Below, in pieces: positions 26,185 to 34,101 of a stretch of DNA of 64,000 nt (its first letter is position 1; every line of letters begins with the position of its first letter). This stretch comes from JBHHUI01 sp965248775 (GTDB lineage: Bacteria; Chloroflexota; Anaerolineae; Anaerolineales; JBHHUI01). The translations under genes and the position numbers were made by a program. The stretch spans positions 2,232,001 through 2,296,000 of the forward strand of contig OZ252150.1 of the NCBI GenBank assembly GCA_965248775.1, given 5' to 3'. Under the pieces are notes generated by a model. That model was not told where the DNA came from. It did not search any database and saw only the letters and a program-made list of their open reading frames with translations.

Positions 26185-26813
26185 TCAGTCCCCATGTATT
26201 AGCCTTTTCTTTTCGTCAACTTTCCGCGTCAATCTTTCCATTGACCGCAGGTATTCAGTCATTGCGCCTGTGCCTGCGTCGTCGTGCGTGCTGGAGTATT
26301 TCTCAGCCCACCCCCGAACCTGGAAGTATGCTTGCCAGTACGTGAACTCACCGCTTGACATACGACGGTCGACTTCGGCCACACTCCAGCCGAGCGTTTC
26401 TGCAACCCTGAAACGCGCCCAAACATCGCCGTCGTCAATCAGTTTTTTCTTGCGTCGGCTACCGCCTCAACATCGATGCCGGACAATTCCAGCACCATCT
26501 TGACGACTCGATCCATTGCCTTTGCGTTTACCTGCTTGAGTGCGCCGTAATCTTCTGCCGTAAATTCAGGCTCGACGACACACTCCACAAAGGCTCGCAG
26601 GCTCAACGTTTCGGTTTCTTTCGCATCGCCTTTGCCCTTACTCTCAGCCATCACCCGCGTCCGGCTTCCCACAGTGAGAGGACGTATCATTACAACGCCC
26701 CCCCACTCTGGAATCTCTAACTCGACCGGTGCGTTTGATGCACCTAGAATCTGCTCCCTGGTTAGAACTGTGCCGCCTGGCTTGTCAGATTCGCTCCCGC
26801 TTGTTTTTTCCAT
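26185..26813 (-). CDS. Tail assembly chaperone, frameshifted long form (G-GT type)
   Basis: The second frame (26185 to about 26445) encodes LIDDGDVWARFRVAETLGWS, then VDRRMSSGEFTYWQAYFQVR, the familiar chaperone C-terminal part. It has no own ribosome site and joins the first frame through the AAAAAAC slip at 26442-26448. The fusion would be about 209 aa. In long-tailed phages this short/long pair coats the tape measure during tail assembly. Confidence 0.78.
26439..26813 (-). CDS. Tail assembly chaperone, short form (G type)
   Basis: 124 aa. Sequence pattern GTVLTREQILGASNAPVELE, VVMIRPLTVGSRTRVMAESK and a helical C-terminus (VVKMVLELSGIDVEAVADAR) is typical of tail chaperones just after the tail tube gene. 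Ends at TGA 26439-26441 directly after the slip site. Made in excess over the frameshifted form in related phages. Confidence 0.8.
   Translation of the reverse strand: MEKTSGSESDKPGGTVLTREQILGASNAPVELEIPEWGGVVMIRPLTVGSRTRVMAESKGKGDAKETETLSLRAFVECVVEPEFTAEDYGALKQVNAKAMDRVVKMVLELSGIDVEAVADARKN
26442..26448 (-). promoter_or_regulatory. Programmed -1 frameshift site in tail chaperone
   Basis: Minus-strand A AAA AAC heptamer (codons AGA AAA AAC TGA), a classic slippery sequence, one codon before the stop of the short form. The -1 frame continues into the G-GT extension. Confidence 0.82.
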
Positions 26814-26833
26814 TTCGCTTACTCTCCTAAGTC

Positions 26834-27229
26834 TTACGGATAAACCGCATCAGTTACGGCACCACTGAACTGAAAGTCCACATCGATCTCGACCAAATCA
26901 TCATACGGAAATTTCTTTGACCGCTTGGTGACGATGGCATTGACGGAGTGCTTTGGATTGGGTGCCGCTGTTCCTTCGGGTGCCCATTCAAGTGTTCCCT
27001 CGACGCCCTTGTCGACCGCGCCCCATAGTGCAGTGCCGTCGTTCTGGTCGAGCAACTTCAATTTCGCCGTACCATCTTCCAGCCTTGTGAGATAGGTTTT
27101 CGCAGTATCTGCTCCGGCGCTCTGATCGATTGTGTCGATCTCTTCGTCGGTTTCGAACTCCCGAAATTCAGCTTCCAGATTTGTTGACCCAAACTTCAGG
27201 TATAGGTCTTTTCCTGTGTACTTTGTCAT
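26834..27229 (-). CDS. Major tail tube protein
   Basis: 131 aa from ATG 27229, chosen because TAGGAG lies 7 bases upstream; a longer frame to 27274 lacks this. The protein is beta-rich (KYTGKDLYLKFGSTNLEAEF, TAKTYLTRLEDGTAKLKLL, DLVEIDVDFQFSGAVTDAVY) with a closing beta hairpin typical of tube proteins of siphoviruses. Its position between the DUF3168-like tail terminator and the tail chaperone is the canonical one. Confidence 0.78.
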   Translation of the reverse strand: MTKYTGKDLYLKFGSTNLEAEFREFETDEEIDTIDQSAGADTAKTYLTRLEDGTAKLKLLDQNDGTALWGAVDKGVEGTLEWAPEGTAAPNPKHSVNAIVTKRSKKFPYDDLVEIDVDFQFSGAVTDAVYP

Positions 27230-27320
27230 TTGGACTCCTAACTTGTCATGTAATACGTGCGCCGGTGATGCCACCCCTGGCCGCTGGCGAGCCTGGCGGA
27301 GTGCCGGTGCCTGATATTAT

Positions 27321-27746
27321 TTAGTCTTCATCAAATCGGAATCGGACTCGTGCGCCTGCGTGCCAGTACACCTTGCCGCTGGCCGGATCGACTTCGGTAA
27401 AGCGCACCACATCTTCAGCTTGCTGGTCAATCATTACGTTGGTGCCCAATGCAATCATCGTCGGATCATTCCCAAAAACGTCATTTATGTTATCGGCGAT
27501 CGCTGAAACTTCGCTCGCCGAAACGTCCGATACCGCCTTGATCAAATACACCACGTTCATGCTCTCAGACGGAGTCAAATTCTCATTGCCGCCCGCGACG
27601 AGTGAGTACACGATATGCGGATAAGCCGCGTCCGGTGGCGCAAGCTGGCGATAGACTCGCGTCGATACTGCATCAGTCAATGCCGACGCACCCTGTATCG
27701 TGTCGTAGATTTCGTCTTCGACGACTTCTAGACTCAGCTTGGTCAT
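27321..27746 (-). CDS. Tail completion/terminator protein (DUF3168-like)
   Basis: 141 aa from ATG 27746 (MTKLSLEVVEDEIYDTIQGA), which overlaps the upstream stop as ATGA. Motifs YPHIVYSLVAGG and VYLIKAVSDVSASEV and the closing ARVRFRFDED fit small tail-completion proteins that cap the tail tube. About 90 non-coding bases with a short start-less frame (SGTGTPPGSPAARGG) separate it from the tail tube gene. Confidence 0.7.
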   Translation of the reverse strand: MTKLSLEVVEDEIYDTIQGASALTDAVSTRVYRQLAPPDAAYPHIVYSLVAGGNENLTPSESMNVVYLIKAVSDVSASEVSAIADNINDVFGNDPTMIALGTNVMIDQQAEDVVRFTEVDPASGKVYWHAGARVRFRFDED

Positions 27747-28156
27747 TTCAGCAGATCGCTCCACTTACGAACCAAGTTTGACCGCGCTTCTTCAATGGCC
27801 GGTATGAGCATCGGCTTGGCCGACATAAACCGCGTCCCGAATTCGTGAAAGAGTGCGTAATTCACCGCGAACGCAATCACTCGCTCAAATGGATTAGTGG
27901 CCTGCACCGCTGGTGCTACCTGATCGGTATTCAGCCCCGACGCCGCGTCGGCGTAGGTTTCACCCTTTCCGCCGCTCGTGCCGTGTGTGTAGGCGCTCGA
28001 CTTCATCGCGCCGGTATCTACCCGCGCTTCAGCCTGTGCCCTGGCCTGCACCCGAAAGGCCGCCTTGTCGAGTAGCGTGTGCGCCTTTTGTGGCACCGTG
28101 GCAATGATTAGCTCGATGCGACTGGTGTCCAGCTCAACTGCTACAAATCGACCCAT
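27743..28156 (-). CDS. Head-tail joining protein, HK97 gp10-like
   Basis: 137 aa. The diagnostic parts are the middle VDTGAMKSSAYTHG and the C-terminal YALFHEFGTRFMSAKPMLIPAIEEA, the signature of the HK97 gp10 family. It acts at the head-tail interface or in tail assembly. Overlaps both neighbours (TAATG upstream, ATGA downstream). Confidence 0.85.
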   Translation of the reverse strand: MGRFVAVELDTSRIELIIATVPQKAHTLLDKAAFRVQARAQAEARVDTGAMKSSAYTHGTSGGKGETYADAASGLNTDQVAPAVQATNPFERVIAFAVNYALFHEFGTRFMSAKPMLIPAIEEARSNLVRKWSDLLK

Positions 28157-28533
28157 TACTCTGCCAACCCTAGCAAAATCCGCTTTGCTGTGCGATCGGA
28201 GTGCGTACCCATGACGGTAAGGATTTCGTACGTGACCGAATCGTGCACGACCCTATCTTCCGGTGCTATTGCCTGGTTGTGCGCTACCGTGAGCACCCAG
28301 GCGCTCACCGATTGCAATTCGGACCCCAGGATGCGCTCTGCCTGATTTTTATTTATGGGCGCGATTCTGCATCCAACGTTGGCGTGGGTATTCGCCCAGG
28401 AATTAGACCAAGAGCCTTTGTCGTCGCTCCTGGTCAAAGTTTGTATCGTGCAGGTATCAGTTAGCAAAAGAGTCGATACATGCGATCGCATATCGGTCAA
28501 CTCGTTTGCGGTGAGTGCAGCAGGTGATGCCAT
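28156..28533 (-). CDS. Head closure protein
   Basis: 125 aa with LLLTDTCTIQTLTRSDDKGS, CRIAPINKNQAERI and a C-terminal EDRVVHDSVTYEILTVMGTH, the usual pattern of small beta-barrel head-closure proteins (SPP1 gp16/HK97 gp9-like). Lies between the connector protein and the gp10-like gene, the normal order. Confidence 0.7.
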   Translation of the reverse strand: MASPAALTANELTDMRSHVSTLLLTDTCTIQTLTRSDDKGSWSNSWANTHANVGCRIAPINKNQAERILGSELQSVSAWVLTVAHNQAIAPEDRVVHDSVTYEILTVMGTHSDRTAKRILLGLAE

Positions 28534-29112
28534 CTAAGCCCAATCTGCCATATCCAGCGTCACGGCTTCCAGGCCGATCTCGCGTTTGTAATAATCGGCC
28601 ATCGATATGCAGTGCTCGAACCACTGACTCCTTGTTAGCCGCTGGCCGTCGGTGGCGTAATCAAAGTAAGAGTGCACGCTGGCCGCCTTAGCCCGCCACA
28701 CTTCCACCGCACTCTTGTTCAAATCGAACGTGCGAGCCGTCAGGTAATATGCTGTGCCCTTCTGATTGTTGGTGAACCGAATATGCCCTACGTCGTAGTT
28801 GGCCGTCCAATTAGCAGTGCCGCTTACCGAGCCTGCGGAGTTTTCCAACTGCCAGGCCGCAGTGCCGCTCGACTCTTCTTCGAGATTGTTGTGGCCCACG
28901 AAATAATCATGGTAGACAACGGAGCCGCCGACGTTATCATCTTGCACCACCAGTGGCACCCGATGCAGGTTAGTGCGGTGCCGATCGAGCACATCTTCCA
29001 ACTGGTCTTCCGTCCAATAATCAACGCCATCGACCGTATAATCCGCAGTGCCGGAACTCGTCATGTTCCGCAACTGCAAGATTAGATTCGCCATCCCTGT
29101 GCGTGCCGTCAT
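28534..29112 (-). CDS. Head-tail connector/adaptor protein
   Basis: 192 aa. The start (MTARTGMANLILQLRNMTSS) and EDQLEDVLDRHRTNLHRVPL resemble adaptor proteins that dock on the portal; the C-terminal half has a long helical part (FDLNKSAVEVWRAKAASVHS). Located after the capsid genes and before head closure. TAATG overlap with the upstream gene. Confidence 0.68.
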   Translation of the reverse strand: MTARTGMANLILQLRNMTSSGTADYTVDGVDYWTEDQLEDVLDRHRTNLHRVPLVVQDDNVGGSVVYHDYFVGHNNLEEESSGTAAWQLENSAGSVSGTANWTANYDVGHIRFTNNQKGTAYYLTARTFDLNKSAVEVWRAKAASVHSYFDYATDGQRLTRSQWFEHCISMADYYKREIGLEAVTLDMADWA

Positions 29113-29435
29113 TATGGAAACCCCATAGTTGTAAAGAAAGGCGGCATCATCAGTGGCCCATGCCGCGCCAGGCTTACGTTTACATGAACACCGCGCCAGA
29201 GAACCAACGTGAACTGCATCCGGCCAGCCCGCAGGCCTTTGGTCGGATATATGCTCACCGCAGAATCCCTGTGCTTCAGCCGGTAATAAGACGAGACCAT
29301 TTCACCCTTGCCCACCGGCAACGTCGCCGATAAAGTAGCCCGCATAGGTGCCGGAGAATTGAACGTGTGCACTGAAATGCCGACGCCCAAGAATGGTGCC
29401 ACCAGAATGAGCACCACCACCAGAGTGAGTGCCAC
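29112..29435 (-). CDS. Small membrane-anchored/exported phage protein
   Basis: 107 aa from GTG 29435, coupled to the upstream stop (TAGTG). The N-terminus is a hydrophobic segment (LTLVVVLILVAPFLGVGISV) that may be an anchor or signal. The rest is beta-like (MRATLSATLPVGKGEMVSSY). No family recognised. Confidence 0.5.
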   Translation of the reverse strand: MALTLVVVLILVAPFLGVGISVHTFNSPAPMRATLSATLPVGKGEMVSSYYRLKHRDSAVSIYPTKGLRAGRMQFTLVLWRGVHVNVSLARHGPLMMPPFFTTMGFP

Positions 29436-29782
29436 TATTCGGCATCCCCTGAATCGCTGGACTGCGCCTTCTGTTTGCCCTGCGTGCCTGTGCGTCTACC
29501 GCTCCCCAGGCCGCCCCGACTCGTCTTGGTGTCAACACTAGGCATTCCCCTAGAAACGCCGGACGATGGCTCCTGTTCGGTTTCATCCTGGACGGATGGC
29601 TCCTGCTCTGCATCCCCGTAATCTGGCTCCATTTGAGCCGGATCGTTTATCCAGTGGTAGCCAGCCGCAATCAATTTGTCGCGCTTCTCTGTGCGGCCTG
29701 GCAGGACTTCCACGCGATCGACCCGCTCTGTGCCGTCGCCAGCCGCCGTGCCGACCGTTTTCTCCAGAATGTAAGCCTTCAT
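29435..29782 (-). CDS. Hypothetical protein with charged disordered tail
   Basis: 115 aa. A compact N-terminal half (MKAYILEKTVGTAAGDGTER, LIAAGYHWINDPAQME) is followed by an acidic then Ser/Gly/Arg-rich low-complexity tail. The N-terminal part resembles short capsid-cluster proteins that describe residue-number-like 'K.Y.L' starts, but I cannot name a family. Starts directly after the 49-aa membrane gene. Confidence 0.5.
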   Translation of the reverse strand: MKAYILEKTVGTAAGDGTERVDRVEVLPGRTEKRDKLIAAGYHWINDPAQMEPDYGDAEQEPSVQDETEQEPSSGVSRGMPSVDTKTSRGGLGSGRRTGTQGKQKAQSSDSGDAE

Positions 29783-29932
29783 CTATTCCCCCTGATTGCC
29801 TTTACGCAATCCGTGAAAAAGTAGCAGTAAAAATAACTCAATGCCAAACAACAACTCAACCGGCGCAATCTCTGCCAGTGCCGAAAGAAACAGAATCAAG
29901 CCGCGTATTACAATGCCAAACGCTTCTGCCAA
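29783..29932 (-). CDS. Tiny membrane protein (49 aa, TTG start)
   Basis: Frame from TTG 29932, which follows the upstream TGA immediately, to TAG 29783-29785, one base before the next ATG. It encodes two hydrophobic stretches (GIVIRGLILFLSALAEIAPV and LFGIELFLLLLFHGLRKGN). The next gene's GGGGGAA ribosome site lies in its last codons. Placement after the XhlA-like gene suggests a holin-like or membrane partner role; unproven. Confidence 0.45.
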   Translation of the reverse strand: MAEAFGIVIRGLILFLSALAEIAPVELLFGIELFLLLLFHGLRKGNQGE

Positions 29933-30289
29933 TCAACCCTTGCCCCCAAATATCGTCGAGCCGATTCCGGCGAATGCGGCGAACACTGCCCCGGCTATGT
30001 AGGCAAACGGATCGCGCTTGCTGGCCGCGACAAGAGCATTGCCTGCGGTCTGCACGGCATCGTCTGCGGTATCTTTTGCGGCACGCGCATCGGCAGATGC
30101 CAACACGACCGCACTCAATGCCTGCTCGATCTGTGCATCACGTCGAGCAGACGCGGCGACGAGATCAGAAATCTCTTTTTGCATATCGCGCTGCGCAAGG
30201 TTGACTCGGGACATACCACTGGAAAGACCGTCAATCTTGGTCGCCAAGATTGCCATCGTGACTCTTCCGTTGCTGTCCCCGGTAGTCAT
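29933..30289 (-). CDS. XhlA-like coiled-coil membrane protein
   Basis: 118 aa: a heptad-rich coiled coil (LATKIDGLSSGMSRVNLAQR, KEISDLVAASARRDAQIEQA) followed by a C-terminal membrane segment (FAYIAGAVFAAFAGIGSTIF). This coiled coil plus tail anchor is the XhlA/hemolysin layout often linked to lysis cassettes. It overlaps the methyltransferase gene by 4 bases. A lysis or membrane-docking role is inferred. Confidence 0.55.
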   Translation of the reverse strand: MTTGDSNGRVTMAILATKIDGLSSGMSRVNLAQRDMQKEISDLVAASARRDAQIEQALSAVVLASADARAAKDTADDAVQTAGNALVAASKRDPFAYIAGAVFAAFAGIGSTIFGGKG

Positions 30290-31245
30290 AGCGGCGCCCC
30301 GGTCTCTACCGTATCCAGACGCCGCAATGCCTGAAGCGCCCAGGAGTCGTCTATGTTGGCTCGCGCATCATGCTCGTCGTCTATCCATACAACGCCGTCA
30401 CCATGAAAGATCACATTCCACGGCATCAGGTCACCATGCTGGCCTGCGTCGGTCACCTTGTCGGCGGCTTCGGTCACCATCCGAAAGACCCGATTTTTAT
30501 TCGGCCAAAGCGGTTGCCCCCACCGGAGCCACGTCCAGAAATTGATCCCCCGGTGAAATTCGCGAGCAGGCACATCTTTGCTCGGGAAACGAATTAGCTT
30601 GTGCGACCAAGTCGAGTCAACTGCCGCTGGCCCCTGACCCGGATTGTCCGGCACGCCTATGTATGACTTTTGGATCTCCGGCTTCGGCGTGTATGCGTGC
30701 CAGATACCGCGCCCCTCGCCACCCAGGTGACTCGCGCCGGTGCCAATCTGCACCGCTTCGTCAGGGGGATAGACCGCGGCGACTTGCCCCGGATTGCACG
30801 CCCCGGCTTCGTTCGGCAATTCGACGATCAGGTGCTCGCCGAGCATCCGCAGGGCATCCACCAGTTCGGAATATGGGCCTGGTACATGATGAACCATGCT
30901 CATTGCCAGCACGACGTCGAAGTGCTCCACCTGGCCGAGTTCGACCAGGTTGTCGGCGGTGACCAGTTTCTTGATCGCAATGACGCGCCGGTTGTCATTC
31001 CTGCTCAGAACAGTCGCGAGCCAATTGGCGTATCCATGCTCGACCGCGACCACGGTGCAGTCAAAATCTTCAGCGAGCCGCACCGAGAAATAGCCCATGT
31101 TGGCCCCAATATCGAGCACCGTGAATGGCCGCTCGAAGCGTGCGCACACCGAACGGATCGCCGCGTACCGGCGTGCGCACTCGCGCACGCCAGGTATTTC
31201 TACCTGGCCGCGCATCCTAATGTCTTGATATTGCTCAAGTGCCAT
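30286..31245 (-). CDS. SAM methyltransferase fused to a kinase-like C-terminal lobe
   Basis: 319 aa from ATG 31245 (MALEQYQDIRMRGQ), overlapping the glycosyltransferase stop as TAATG. Residues about 35-150 are a class I methyltransferase: motif I VLDIGANMGYFSVRL, acidic end VVAVEHG, and FDVVLAMSMVHHVPGP. Residues about 265-300 carry QHGDLMPWNVIFHGDGVVWI with the following DDEHD, the catalytic and metal loops of aminoglycoside/LPS-kinase-like folds; the kinase N-lobe is not evident. It ends a sugar-modification cassette behind two glycosyltransferases. Confidence 0.75.
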   Translation of the reverse strand: MALEQYQDIRMRGQVEIPGVRECARRYAAIRSVCARFERPFTVLDIGANMGYFSVRLAEDFDCTVVAVEHGYANWLATVLSRNDNRRVIAIKKLVTADNLVELGQVEHFDVVLAMSMVHHVPGPYSELVDALRMLGEHLIVELPNEAGACNPGQVAAVYPPDEAVQIGTGASHLGGEGRGIWHAYTPKPEIQKSYIGVPDNPGQGPAAVDSTWSHKLIRFPSKDVPAREFHRGINFWTWLRWGQPLWPNKNRVFRMVTEAADKVTDAGQHGDLMPWNVIFHGDGVVWIDDEHDARANIDDSWALQALRRLDTVETGAPL

Positions 31246-32360
31246 TACTGCACACTCCGAAGCAAGCGATCCCACTTCTCGCCCTGCAAGCGCCAGTCGA
31301 ACGAACCTGCAAAATCAATACAAGCTTCTGCGTACTGATCACGGTCGGCATCGTAAGCCGCTTCGAGCGCTTCTTGAATGCCGGCCACGGTCGGGCGACG
31401 CCACCATCCGCCAAGCCAGGAATACTCGGCGTCGGAATCTTCTATGAGCCAGCCGCACTCCGGCGGCACAAGCTCGGTCATGCTGGAATTGCGGCCTGCA
31501 ATAACCGGCGTGCCGCAGGCCATCGCTTCTATCAGCGGCAGGCCAAACCCTTCAGCCGCGCTCGGAAGCAGTAGCACATCGAAGGATGAATAAAGGAGCG
31601 CCATGTATTCAGCCGTCGCGCCATAATTGCGCGACCACACATCACCGAATATCACCTGGTTGTGCAGACCAAGCGCCTTGACAATTCCGGGCAGATCGAT
31701 CCATCCATCAGGATCGCTCCACACCACCAGCGTCGCATCTTTGTGCGTACGCGCGAAATCGGAAAATGCGAACATCGCATTCTCTAGATTCTTTCTGTCG
31801 CGGTGCAGGTTGGACGCAACCAACCCAACTGCAAATCCGTTGAATCCAATCGGGTTATCGGCCATCGGCCTGAACGTATCCAAATCAACTCCCAGGCGCA
31901 TTGCTTTAGAAGCGACGCCGACATCATTCATCAAACTCGCGCCCCACTCGCTAAATGCAAGTCGCAACTGCGCGTCCTGCACCGACTCAGCCAGGCCGCG
32001 TTGTGGCGGCGACTGGTCAACCGGAAACCAGGCAATCCACGGCGCAAAATCAGCGCCACCGTAGCCGTTCGGATTCTTTAGAACCCACGGATCGCAGAGT
32101 GAAACAATCAAGTCGCACCCGCGCATGTGAGCGATCCCCATGTAAACAGACTCACCCTGCGGATCACCTTCGGGTGGCATGTAATGACGGATCGTTTCAT
32201 TCTCTTTAGTCGCATAATCCAAAACAGCAGGGCCGTATTCCTTCTGCGCCAGCACATCGACCGAGTGCCCATATCTGCGCCATTGGCGCACCAAATGTCG
32301 AACAGGCCCGCCGTATCCGGTACGACGCCAGGCCGCATGAGAAGCCAGTAGCACCTTCAT
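31245..32360 (-). CDS. GT4-family glycosyltransferase (second of two)
   Basis: 371 aa, GT-B fold. N-terminal domain starts MKVLLASHAAWRRTGYGGPV; the C-terminal domain has the nucleotide-sugar site EGFGLPLIEAMACGTPVIAG with the E-x7-E pair. Overlaps the first glycosyltransferase by 4 bases (ATGA). It would transfer a sugar from a nucleotide donor in the cytoplasm. Context inside the capsid operon, not in a host surface-sugar cluster, points to a virion protein or a phage-specific acceptor. Confidence 0.85.
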   Translation of the reverse strand: MKVLLASHAAWRRTGYGGPVRHLVRQWRRYGHSVDVLAQKEYGPAVLDYATKENETIRHYMPPEGDPQGESVYMGIAHMRGCDLIVSLCDPWVLKNPNGYGGADFAPWIAWFPVDQSPPQRGLAESVQDAQLRLAFSEWGASLMNDVGVASKAMRLGVDLDTFRPMADNPIGFNGFAVGLVASNLHRDRKNLENAMFAFSDFARTHKDATLVVWSDPDGWIDLPGIVKALGLHNQVIFGDVWSRNYGATAEYMALLYSSFDVLLLPSAAEGFGLPLIEAMACGTPVIAGRNSSMTELVPPECGWLIEDSDAEYSWLGGWWRRPTVAGIQEALEAAYDADRDQYAEACIDFAGSFDWRLQGEKWDRLLRSVQ

Positions 32361-33520
32361 GCAACATCAAGACTGGCCGCGATCTCTGCCAGCACGGGCG
32401 ACCAATACCGCTCTGTGATGGTTGGGTAGTGGTAATTTGTCGCCATTTCTCGTGCTGCCAGTGAGCGCTTCTTCATCTCGGGTGCATCGTCGTACGTGGC
32501 CTTGAAAGCTGAAGCCATGTAATCAGCCAACTCGTCGGCATCAATGCGTGCCTGAAACGATCCCTGTTGTGTGTATTCGAGCGCATAGTTGTGCATCAGC
32601 CAGCCACCGGCCACCAACTCGGTCATTGCAGTAAACGCGGTCGCAATTACCGGCGTGCCACATGCCTGCGCTTCCATGATCGGAATACCAAAGCCCTCAC
32701 CCATGCTCGGATTAGCCAGCACGTCGAAGGCGGAGTAAAGCATCGCCATGACCGGTGCCGGTAAGCCCCTATGCAACTGATCCTGGTCGGCGATGATGAA
32801 TGAGTCGCCGTCCAACCCGACCGCATTGGCGAGCCGTAAAATATCGATTCCGCCGTGCTGTTCTGTGATCTGCGTATGCAGGTAAAGCAAGGTATCCGGG
32901 TAATCCGAATGAAACGCGGCGAAGGCTTCCAGCAATTCAGGTATTGACTTCCTGCTCGGCCAGCCCTTGTTCGCGCCCACAAAGCCGACAATGAACTTAT
33001 CGTCCGGCAAGTCCATCTTTTCTCGGGCCACCCGTTTGCCTTGTGGCGTGTAGACGTCGACGTCGATGCCATGCGGAACGTAACGCAAGCGATCATCTTC
33101 GATGCCAGCGTCCTGCAGAGCCTGCATACCGAACAAGCTATATGGGATCACCCACCTGGCCGGGCCGAGCGCTTCAATCACGACTGGCGGAGCCGGATAA
33201 TGATCAACCGGAAGGTGCGCAGCCCACGGCGTACTCCAGCCGCCAGCTTCCATCACCCACGCGTCGAATAAAGTAATAATGAGATCAGCCTTGAAGTGCC
33301 GTGCATGTGAGTCAATCACATCATTGCCCCACTGCTCGGCCTTGGCCGGAAATATCGGAACGTTGTGTTTACCGACCCCGATTGGCCCGCCCCGCAAACC
33401 AAAGTTAGAAGAAATCGCCAGGTCATGGCCGAGCGTCGGTATGTAATCGGTTGCAAACTTGGTCTGTACTCCATAGCCGGTGTTCGCCCACGGTGCGTTA
33501 CTGTGCCAAAGAATTCTCAT
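32357..33520 (-). CDS. GT4-family glycosyltransferase (first of two)
   Basis: 387 aa with MRILWHSNAPWANTGYGVQT (donor-loop type N-terminus), LRYVPHGIDVDVYTP, IVGFVGANKGWPSRKSIPEL and GEGFGIPIMEAQACGTPVIA (E-x7-E). Clearly paralogous to the next gene. Ribosome site GGGAGTAGAAA before ATG 33520. It comes directly after the decoration-like capsid gene, so capsid glycosylation is an attractive reading. Confidence 0.86.
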   Translation of the reverse strand: MRILWHSNAPWANTGYGVQTKFATDYIPTLGHDLAISSNFGLRGGPIGVGKHNVPIFPAKAEQWGNDVIDSHARHFKADLIITLFDAWVMEAGGWSTPWAAHLPVDHYPAPPVVIEALGPARWVIPYSLFGMQALQDAGIEDDRLRYVPHGIDVDVYTPQGKRVAREKMDLPDDKFIVGFVGANKGWPSRKSIPELLEAFAAFHSDYPDTLLYLHTQITEQHGGIDILRLANAVGLDGDSFIIADQDQLHRGLPAPVMAMLYSAFDVLANPSMGEGFGIPIMEAQACGTPVIATAFTAMTELVAGGWLMHNYALEYTQQGSFQARIDADELADYMASAFKATYDDAPEMKKRSLAAREMATNYHYPTITERYWSPVLAEIAASLDVA

Positions 33521-33632
33521 TTTCTACTCCCGTATAGAAATTTGTCCCGCAGATCAGGCGACGCCAAGGATGGCGGGAAGCATCCGATTCGGCTCCGGTG
33601 GCCTAGACGTCGCCTAAGCTCAGGTATTGGCC

Positions 33633-34025
33633 CTAGTTGGCCGCAACGCCGAGCCTGTAATCGATCTGTATTGCCATTGCGGTGAACGTGCCGGTGCCGA
33701 ACTCGTCGTAATTTGCAACAACTACGTCGCCAGCGGCGAGCGTGCCTTCGGAGATTGTGGACGAGACCGGAGTGGAAGCAGCCCATGCCGCCGTTCCACC
33801 GACGGTGCCACCAAGAGCGGTTGTGGCCGTGCCTGCGGAGCCACCATTCTTGAAGCCGATATCGATGTAGTTAGTGCCTGAACCGGCAATAGCATTGACC
33901 GGAGTCGCGTAAATTCCCACGACTTCGCAAGCTGCCGGAGCACGCCACAAAGGAATCTGATCGTCCGCAGCCGGATCGTAATCAAGAAACGCCACGACCG
34001 AATGTGTAATTTGTGAACCGAACAT
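33633..34025 (-). CDS. Putative head decoration/stabilisation protein
   Basis: 130 aa, Gly/Ala/Thr-rich and beta-like (FLDYDPAADDQIPLWRAPAA, YIDIGFKNGGSAGTATTALG, MAIQIDYRLGVAA). Small beta proteins directly after the major capsid gene are usually capsid decorations or head-stabilising proteins; assignment is by position and style. SD-like GGAGG lies 7 bases before the ATG at 34025. Confidence 0.6.
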   Translation of the reverse strand: MFGSQITHSVVAFLDYDPAADDQIPLWRAPAACEVVGIYATPVNAIAGSGTNYIDIGFKNGGSAGTATTALGGTVGGTAAWAASTPVSSTISEGTLAAGDVVVANYDEFGTGTFTAMAIQIDYRLGVAAN

Positions 34026-34101
34026 TGATAAACCTCCAGTAAGGGCCGAGCGGGTGCCCGGCCCATCTGATTATTTGGTGATATTTATTTGCCGTCGCCG
34101 A

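Noticed and set aside
25446..26195. A 249-codon open frame on the minus strand opposite the HNH gene
   Set aside because: No ribosome site, no recognisable domain and odd composition; the plus-strand frame has regular zinc ribbons and an HNH motif and explains the open frame as a shadow.
27230..27320. Short Gly/Thr frame (SGTGTPPGSPAARGG) between the tail terminator and tail tube genes
   Set aside because: No start codon in frame; might be a frameshift extension but there is no slippery site.
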